Source: UBA6772 sp965183875 (GTDB lineage: Bacteria; Bacteroidota; Bacteroidia; Flavobacteriales; UBA7430). From it: 64,000 bases of DNA. The notes under the pieces were generated by a model, which made no database searches, had not been told where the DNA came from, and saw only the letters and a program-made list of their open reading frames with translations. This document shows, piece by piece, positions 59,420 to 64,000 of the stretch (position 1 is its first letter; each line of letters opens with the position of its first letter). The stretch spans positions 1 through 64,000 of the forward strand of contig CBCYMK010000012.1 of assembly GCA_965183875.1 (NCBI GenBank). Direction: 5' to 3'. A program made the position numbers and the translations under genes.

Positions 59420-60160
59420 TTATGAATTTATATAGGTTTTGTAAGAGGCTGTGTTTGGGCTACTAAGTATAAAGAGTTTCGAATCTTTCTCACCTTCAAT
59501 ACTTACATTTTCTTCCCCTGTAATTATTGCAAAATCGTTTTTGTGTAGTTGTTGGTTATTTAATTCCAGTGCTCCTTTAAGGATGTATATTGAGTAAGTG
59601 TTTGTTGGTTTTAGCACTTTGGTGATTTCATTTTTAAAAGTGATTTCTTCTATCTCTATTCCTTCTGTGTCTAAGTTTACATCACTTCCTAAACCAACAA
59701 TAGTTTTAACAGAGCTGTGTTCGTTACTTTCAATTGGAAAGTCCTTCGTAGTATAGTCTCTGTATTCTGCTGGCTTACTAAGGCTTTTACTTAAATTAGG
59801 ATCGAGCCATATCTGAAATATTTCAGAATCCATACCCAGTTCTTCAGAATGCGAGATTCCATTTCCTGATTTTATTACTTGAAAGTCTCCTTCTTCCAAA
59901 TCCCACCATTTATCAGTTTTTGTGTCATAATGCCTAATTGAGCCTGAGAGTACATAACTGATAATTTCAAAACCTTTATGTGGGTGTAAACCAATTGTGC
60001 TTCCACGTTCTGATTCCGCATGCGCCCAATAAAATAAGTTTGAATATGGTTTTGTCATCCCTCTGTCCTGAGGAAATCCAATCGGCTTATTTTCTATAAT
60101 TTCACCACTGTTAAAGCTTCCAATTGCCTGGTTCTCCTTTTTTATTACTTGTATACTCAT
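59420..60160 (-). CDS. Pirin-family bicupin
   Basis: A 246-residue iron-binding bicupin. The N-terminal cupin holds the metal motif GLHPHKGFEIISYVLSGSIRHYD and the downstream Glu/His segment GDFQVIKSGNGISHSE. The C-terminal cupin (NTYSIYILKGALELNNQQLH) is less conserved. Some pirins have quercetin dioxygenase activity. Its promoter (TAAATTTG at 60183-60190) faces the marR promoter, so common control by the MarR protein is likely. Confidence 0.9.
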   Translation of the reverse strand: MSIQVIKKENQAIGSFNSGEIIENKPIGFPQDRGMTKPYSNLFYWAHAESERGSTIGLHPHKGFEIISYVLSGSIRHYDTKTDKWWDLEEGDFQVIKSGNGISHSEELGMDSEIFQIWLDPNLSKSLSKPAEYRDYTTKDFPIESNEHSSVKTIVGLGSDVNLDTEGIEIEEITFKNEITKVLKPTNTYSIYILKGALELNNQQLHKNDFAIITGEENVSIEGEKDSKLFILSSPNTASYKTYINS

Positions 60161-60182
60161 CTGTTTTCCATTTGTTTCTAGG

Positions 60183-60242
60183 CAAATTTATAAAAATAAT
60201 TTAAATAGATGTCGTTACATTAAATGTAATTACATATATTTG
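60183..60242. promoter_or_regulatory. Divergent marR / pirin control region
   Basis: Minus-strand TAAATTTG (60183-60190) for pirin and plus-strand TATATTTG (60235-60242) for marR are both TAnnTTTG boxes. Between them lies the 15-bp palindrome TTACATTAAATGTAA (60215-60229), a plausible MarR operator placed to repress both directions. Confidence 0.7.
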
Positions 60243-60260
60243 CTTCATCAAAAAGATAAG

Positions 60261-60722
60261 ATGTCGATAAACAAAGAAATAAAGCAAGAGAGTTTCAGCT
60301 CTGAGCAGCAGCGAATGGTAATGAATTTGGTGTTTACAGGGAATTCACTTAGCGCAGATTCTAATAGGATGTTTAAGAAGTACGATTTAACCAATCAGCA
60401 GTTTAATGTACTTCGTATACTACGGGGCCAGAAATGTTGCCCCATTACCGTAAAGGATATTGAGTCGAGAATGCTCGATAAGTCTTCAAATGTGTCAAGG
60501 CTTATAGATAAATTACTAATTAAGGAATACGTAGAACGTGTAGCTAGTTGTAATGATAGACGTAGAGTGGATATACTAATTACAGAAAAAGGATTAAGTT
60601 TTTTAAGCTCAATAGATGCTATTGTAAGTGCTGTGGAGGAGAAATACAAAAGTGCCATCTCGGAAGAAGAAGCGAAGTTTGTAAACGAGATATTAGATAA
60701 ATTAAGAACCGTTAAACTTTAA
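60261..60722 (+). CDS. MarR-family transcriptional regulator
   Basis: A 153-residue winged-helix regulator from the ATG at 60261 (the frame opens 21 bases earlier without a good start). The DNA-binding part is NQQFNVLRILRGQKCCPITV, then KDIESRMLDKSSNVSRLIDK with a wing of RRRVDILITEKG. The CC pair in the recognition-helix approach (QKCCPITV) could act as a redox sensor, as in some OhrR/MarR proteins; that is inference. It is followed 11 bases later by a DoxX gene and faces the pirin/flavin-reductase operon. Confidence 0.9.
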   Translation: MSINKEIKQESFSSEQQRMVMNLVFTGNSLSADSNRMFKKYDLTNQQFNVLRILRGQKCCPITVKDIESRMLDKSSNVSRLIDKLLIKEYVERVASCNDRRRVDILITEKGLSFLSSIDAIVSAVEEKYKSAISEEEAKFVNEILDKLRTVKL

Positions 60723-60733
60723 AATTAGAAATT

Positions 60734-61126
60734 ATGAAAGAAAAAGTAATTACAGTAATCCGATTTTTATTAGGATTGATGATGGTGAATGCAGGATTTA
60801 ATAAATTCTTCCACTATATGCCAATGCCAGAAATGACACAGGTAGCAATGGATTTAATGGGTGCTTTTGGTGCCTCAGGATTTATGTTGCCGCTTATAGC
60901 AATTACCGAAATTATTGCAGGTGTGTTGTTGTTGTCGAAAAGATCAACCGCTCTAGGTGCTGTGTTGATGATGCCAATAACGGTAAATATCTTCCTCTTC
61001 CACGCGTTTTTAGATACTGCTGGTATGGGAATGGGTATAGTGTTATTGCTCATTAATATTGCAATATTAGTCTCAGAGAAAAAGCGTTTGTTTCCAATGT
61101 GTGGCTGTGATGCCGATTGTTGTTAA
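60734..61126 (+). CDS. DoxX-family membrane protein
   Basis: A 130-residue protein of four helices with the DoxX core FLLGLMMVNAGFNKFFHY and ALGAVLMMPITVNIFLFHAF. DoxX relatives associate with quinone or thiosulphate oxidation and with oxidant resistance. The C-terminus is Cys-rich (CGCDADCC), unusual for the family, and may bind a metal. It is in one transcription unit with marR. Confidence 0.85.
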   Translation: MKEKVITVIRFLLGLMMVNAGFNKFFHYMPMPEMTQVAMDLMGAFGASGFMLPLIAITEIIAGVLLLSKRSTALGAVLMMPITVNIFLFHAFLDTAGMGMGIVLLLINIAILVSEKKRLFPMCGCDADCC

Positions 61127-61695
61127 TAGATCTACGAGTCCGCTTCCATTCCTAATTAAAAGAGATTATAAAAATTGGATTGGCTTGTTTTTGTTTTCGT
61201 AGAATTGAAAGGTTGAATATCGAGATGAGGGGTGAATTAGCAATTATTAATGACCAATTTTTAATTGATTTATAGTTCCGATAGCTTTGTCGATGACGAT
61301 TTGTAGATGATTTGATGAATGGTGCCTTTCTTTCGACATTTCTTCTTTTAGTGAAGAAAACGTGAAAAAATGAGCGTATATAAAATGTTGTTTGAGTTTC
61401 CAACCGGAGGTTGGGAAGGAGTTCATTTTATTAGCCATTTTTGAGTTTTCGTAGCGTAAAAAAGAAGGTAAGTCTTGACCTTTTTGGTTCGTTTTTGCGT
61501 CAAGGCAAAAATGAACGAAGAAAACTTACTGATCTGAGAGTATTTAGTAATTAGAGAAGAGGACAAAAGAACTTTGTGCTAAACAAGCGAACTAACCACT
61601 AATAAATCTACGAGAAAAAGAAAAGCGACTTAGGTCGCTTTTTTTTTGTGCTCAACCAATTTGAAAGAGCCTCATATTTTTGAATATCTTTGAGC
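61127..61695. other. Long non-coding stretch with terminator
   Basis: No convincing gene. A minus-strand frame at 61247-61438 (63 residues, beginning MANKMNSFPTSGWK) has no recognisable motif and is probably a degenerate remnant. The segment at about 61470-61530 (AAGTCTTGACC...AAAAATGAACG) resembles dispersed non-coding sequence often met in this phylum. An intrinsic terminator ends the stretch. Confidence 0.5.
61622..61648 (+). terminator. Intrinsic terminator
   Basis: AAGCGAC pairs with GTCGCTT around TTAG, followed by nine T. It probably ends transcripts entering from the marR-doxX side. Confidence 0.85.
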
Positions 61696-62862
61696 ATGCA
61701 AATACACCCACAAAAGAAAGAATTTTTAAATCTCTTTGAGACGATGGTCTCTGAAGGGAAGTTTGGAAAGTTAAGCTTGAGTAAAGTAAATAAGTCAGAA
61801 GATAAACTTAAGAATCTTTATATCGTTCCCATTCAAGTTAAAGGTCAGTTAGCTTTGTCTTTTACTTATAGATACCCTACTCAAGATCAGGTGAAAAATT
61901 ATTCTCTGCAAGAGGCTTTAGTCTTGCTGTCAGATTTTTTGGGAGCCACATTTTTACAGGCTTTATTGGTGGGTGCAGACTTAGAGTGCCAGTTGCTGAT
62001 AAGTAAGAAAGGGAAGTGTAAATTGTTGAAAAAAAACTTGTCAGCTGAAGTGTATAGCTCTACTCATAATAAGGAAAAGAATTATTTAATTCAAGCAGAA
62101 GGAAACGTGTACTTGCAAAAGTTGGGGGTTTGCGATTCTAATGGGCGTGTAAAGGATAAGCAACAAGATAAATACAGGCAAATAAATAGGTATGTAGAGC
62201 TCATGAGTTCTTGGTTTGCTAAAATTGACAGTACCAAAAAACTTCAAATTGTAGATATGGGTTCTGGAAAAGGTTATTTAACCTTTGCATTGTACGACTA
62301 CTTACACAACCAATTAAAGTTGGATGTCTCTATTACTGGGGTGGAGCTGCGTGGGAATTTAGTGGATTTATGTAATGGTATTTCTTCGGATTGTGGCTTC
62401 GAGAATTTACAGTTTATTTCGAAAGATATAAACGATTTTACTTCTAATGAAATAGATGTTATTATAGCACTTCACGCCTGTGATACTGCTACAGATTTAG
62501 CTATTTATAAAGGAATTGTTGCCAAGGCCGAATTAATTGTTTGTGCACCCTGTTGCCATAAGCAAGTTCGTAAAGATATGGGGGTAAATGAGACTTTTAA
62601 TGCCATTACAAGGCATGGTATCTTTGAAGAAAGACAGGCCGAAATGCTAACTGATGCGATCCGTTCTTTACTAATGGAGCGAGAAGGTTATTCAACAAAA
62701 GCATTTGAGTTTATCTCTAACGAACATACAAGAAAGAATGTGATGTTGGTAGGGCGTAAGTTAAAGTCAACAGGAAATACAGCCGCTATAAATTTAGAAA
62801 TACAAAACTTAAAGGAGGCATTTAAAATAGAAAGACAAGAGTTGGAAGACTTATTGGCTTAG
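61696..62862 (+). CDS. SAM-dependent methyltransferase, Methyltransf_32 type
   Basis: A 388-residue protein with an N-terminal domain of about 170 residues and a Rossmann methyltransferase domain: motif I IVDMGSGKGYLTFALYDYL (near 190), ISITGVELRGNLVDLCN-like motif II, IALHACDTATDLAIY and the APCCHKQVRKDM loop. The DMGSGKGYLTFALYDYL motif and CAPCCH box are typical of the METTL25/RRNAD1-like group, some members of which act on RNA. The ATG at 61696 is preferred to the TTG two codons earlier. It converges with the exonuclease gene, 1 base apart. Confidence 0.82.
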   Translation: MQIHPQKKEFLNLFETMVSEGKFGKLSLSKVNKSEDKLKNLYIVPIQVKGQLALSFTYRYPTQDQVKNYSLQEALVLLSDFLGATFLQALLVGADLECQLLISKKGKCKLLKKNLSAEVYSSTHNKEKNYLIQAEGNVYLQKLGVCDSNGRVKDKQQDKYRQINRYVELMSSWFAKIDSTKKLQIVDMGSGKGYLTFALYDYLHNQLKLDVSITGVELRGNLVDLCNGISSDCGFENLQFISKDINDFTSNEIDVIIALHACDTATDLAIYKGIVAKAELIVCAPCCHKQVRKDMGVNETFNAITRHGIFEERQAEMLTDAIRSLLMEREGYSTKAFEFISNEHTRKNVMLVGRKLKSTGNTAAINLEIQNLKEAFKIERQELEDLLA

Positions 62863-62863
62863 C

Positions 62864-63445
62864 TTATACAAGTCTCAAATAGATTTCTCTGCATATCCAT
62901 GCATCTGTGGCGGCATAATCTATTTGTGCCTGAGATAGTTTCTCTAATTCCCAGTTAGAAACTTGTTGCCTTTTAGAAATTCGAATACCCAAAACCAAAG
63001 CAGATAGTTTTTTAGCTCCTATACTCTCGAAGCCTAATTTAGGAGCCAATAAGTTAAGGTCTACAACAGATTTATCTGTAAAAGTCTTTAGTTTTTTTAG
63101 GTCTTTAATGTCATCAAAAATGGCAATCCCTATTTTTTTAATAGCTTCATTGGCAAATATATCAGCCAGTCGTTGACTCATATTTACCTTCTTAAGTCGA
63201 ATGATATATGCTTTTTTGTTGGTTGCTATTTGGAGTAATGCTACCGTGTTCATCACTCCCTTTTTAAAAGAAGGCTTAGTCTCTGTGTCTATACCTATAA
63301 GGTCACATTGTTCGATTTCAGAACAAGCTTTTTCGAGCTCTTTTTCGGTATCCACGAGAATAATCTCTCCATTATACTTATCTAGTTCCAGTAAGTTAAT
63401 GTCTTCTTTAGCGATGCTTTTTTTGTATTGTGTTGCTTTATTCAT
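62864..63445 (-). CDS. RNase D-like 3'-5' exonuclease
   Basis: A 193-residue single-domain DEDDy exonuclease without HRDC domains. The acidic catalytic residues are in LIGIDTETKPSF (Exo I), IAIFDDIKDLKKL (Exo II) and IDYAATDAWICREIY (Exo III with the Tyr). It resembles the short 3'-5' exonuclease found in many Bacteroidota. It overlaps the following upstream gene on the same strand by 8 bases, so the two may be coupled. Confidence 0.9.
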   Translation of the reverse strand: MNKATQYKKSIAKEDINLLELDKYNGEIILVDTEKELEKACSEIEQCDLIGIDTETKPSFKKGVMNTVALLQIATNKKAYIIRLKKVNMSQRLADIFANEAIKKIGIAIFDDIKDLKKLKTFTDKSVVDLNLLAPKLGFESIGAKKLSALVLGIRISKRQQVSNWELEKLSQAQIDYAATDAWICREIYLRLV

Positions 63446-64000
63446 GTATTCTAATCGGTATATATTTTTTGTTTGATCGAGGTTTATTTTCTCTCTTTGT
63501 AGGGAGCTGATTTAGATTTGGTTGCCCTGCATCTATCCAAGCAGAATACCAAAAAGAACCTACTGCGAGTATGGCTCTTTGCAATCTTCGTTCCACCATG
63601 CCATTGAGTATAGTGTTATAATCTGAAATAAATTCTGTGGTATAGGCTTCTTGGATTTTACCATTTTTTGCCGACATTCTGAATTTAGTATCTTCAATAT
63701 AACGAGAACTTATTTCTTCTTCTAAGTACAATGTAGAGTCTAATAAAGAAAAGCTCTCTTCTAGTAAATCCCATGCATATTTTAAAGAATTTTCCAAATA
63801 TACAGCTTTCCCTATATAATATTCATATTCAGTAGAAAAGGCTTCAGGTATTCTACTTTCCCAAAGTGCATGAATTCCTTTTTGTCCTGTAAACTGACCG
63901 TTGTAATTATAGGTGGTATGTAGGGGTACACATGCATCAGAAATATAATGTCCTAAATCTCCGGCATGCTTAATAACTTGCTCTACTGTACCGCTATCCA
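63438..64000 (-). CDS. Zinc-dependent phospholipase C / S1-P1-like protein, 5' part cut by window end
   Basis: The frame ends at 63438 and runs in without interruption from the window edge. The segment GDLGHYISDACVPLHTTYNY followed by QKGIHALWESRIPE carries the closely spaced His and Asp residues of the trinuclear zinc site in the phospholipase C / P1 nuclease fold. About 187 residues of the C-terminal part are present, with a basic tail (KRENKPRSNKKYIPIRIHE). The signal peptide and start lie beyond base 64000. It overlaps the exonuclease gene by 8 bases. Confidence 0.78.
   Translation of the reverse strand, partial: DSGTVEQVIKHAGDLGHYISDACVPLHTTYNYNGQFTGQKGIHALWESRIPEAFSTEYEYYIGKAVYLENSLKYAWDLLEESFSLLDSTLYLEEEISSRYIEDTKFRMSAKNGKIQEAYTTEFISDYNTILNGMVERRLQRAILAVGSFWYSAWIDAGQPNLNQLPTKRENKPRSNKKYIPIRIHE

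Noticed and set aside
61247..61438. 63-residue minus-strand frame beginning MANKMNSFPTSGWK
   Set aside because: No recognisable domain or promoter; more like a remnant in a long non-coding stretch.
1..64000. rRNA operon, CRISPR array or cas genes
   Set aside because: No conserved rRNA segments, short repeat-spacer arrays or Cas motifs were found on either strand.

Overview
The window is low-GC DNA from a member of the Bacteroidota, most likely a marine flavobacterium. The evidence is the gliding ABC transporter pair gldF/gldG, secreted proteins with signal peptides and type IX-like C-termini, a long eukaryote-like PurC, ribBA, an MqnA-type menaquinone gene, and repeated TAnnTTTG minus-7 boxes without Shine-Dalgarno sequences.

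Layout. 1-4.4 kb is the end of an element lodged at the 3' end of a tRNA-Ser(GGA) gene. It carries a PglZ-type phage-defence fragment, an excisionase-like HTH gene and a tyrosine integrase. Most of its genes are split by one-base indels, and the first 245 bases are an error-laden copy of bases 588-817, so poor consensus at a contig end is as likely as real decay. 4.5-27.7 kb is mostly housekeeping: aquaporin, AraC regulator, two RNA-modifying enzymes, a repeat-rich secreted Kazal/LNR protein, an M1 peptidase, a WYL regulator, phenylalanine hydroxylase, an NtrC-like regulator with Ppx, an ABC exporter, an M61 peptidase, RidA, PabA/TrpG, RibBA, two glycosyltransferases and an LptF/G permease. 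27.9-34.6 kb is a 6.6-kb integrated element bounded by two identical 124-bp copies of a whole tRNA-Met gene plus its terminator. It holds an integrase, a polymerase-like protein and small secreted or lipoprotein cargo genes. 34.8-47.3 kb returns to core genes: SPOR protein, M43 protease, dnaN, the gldFG operon, phoH and purC. 47.5-52.3 kb, between purC and purB, is an accessory island: a higBA toxin-antitoxin pair and four same-strand genes separated by long imperfect hairpins resembling integron attC sites. 52.4-64 kb holds purB, an arginase-family gene, DUF456, mqnA, an IS3 element splitting a TonB-like gene, a MarR/pirin/flavin-reductase/DoxX redox cluster, a methyltransferase, a RNase D-like exonuclease and a truncated zinc phospholipase-like gene.

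The strongest new observations are: (1) a tyrosine-sensing attenuator in front of phhA, with a 16-residue leader peptide holding five consecutive Tyr codons, an intrinsic terminator just before the gene, and a segment overlapping the end of the leader ORF that can pair with the terminator 3' arm; (2) the attC-like cassette array between purC and purB, in which the start of each cassette is complementary to its own end; (3) the tRNA-Met element, with ACTGTCAGT motif pairs at both ends and a protein carrying a D/RK/HDS motif order reminiscent of single-subunit polymerases. All functional statements rest on reading motifs by eye; no database search was run.
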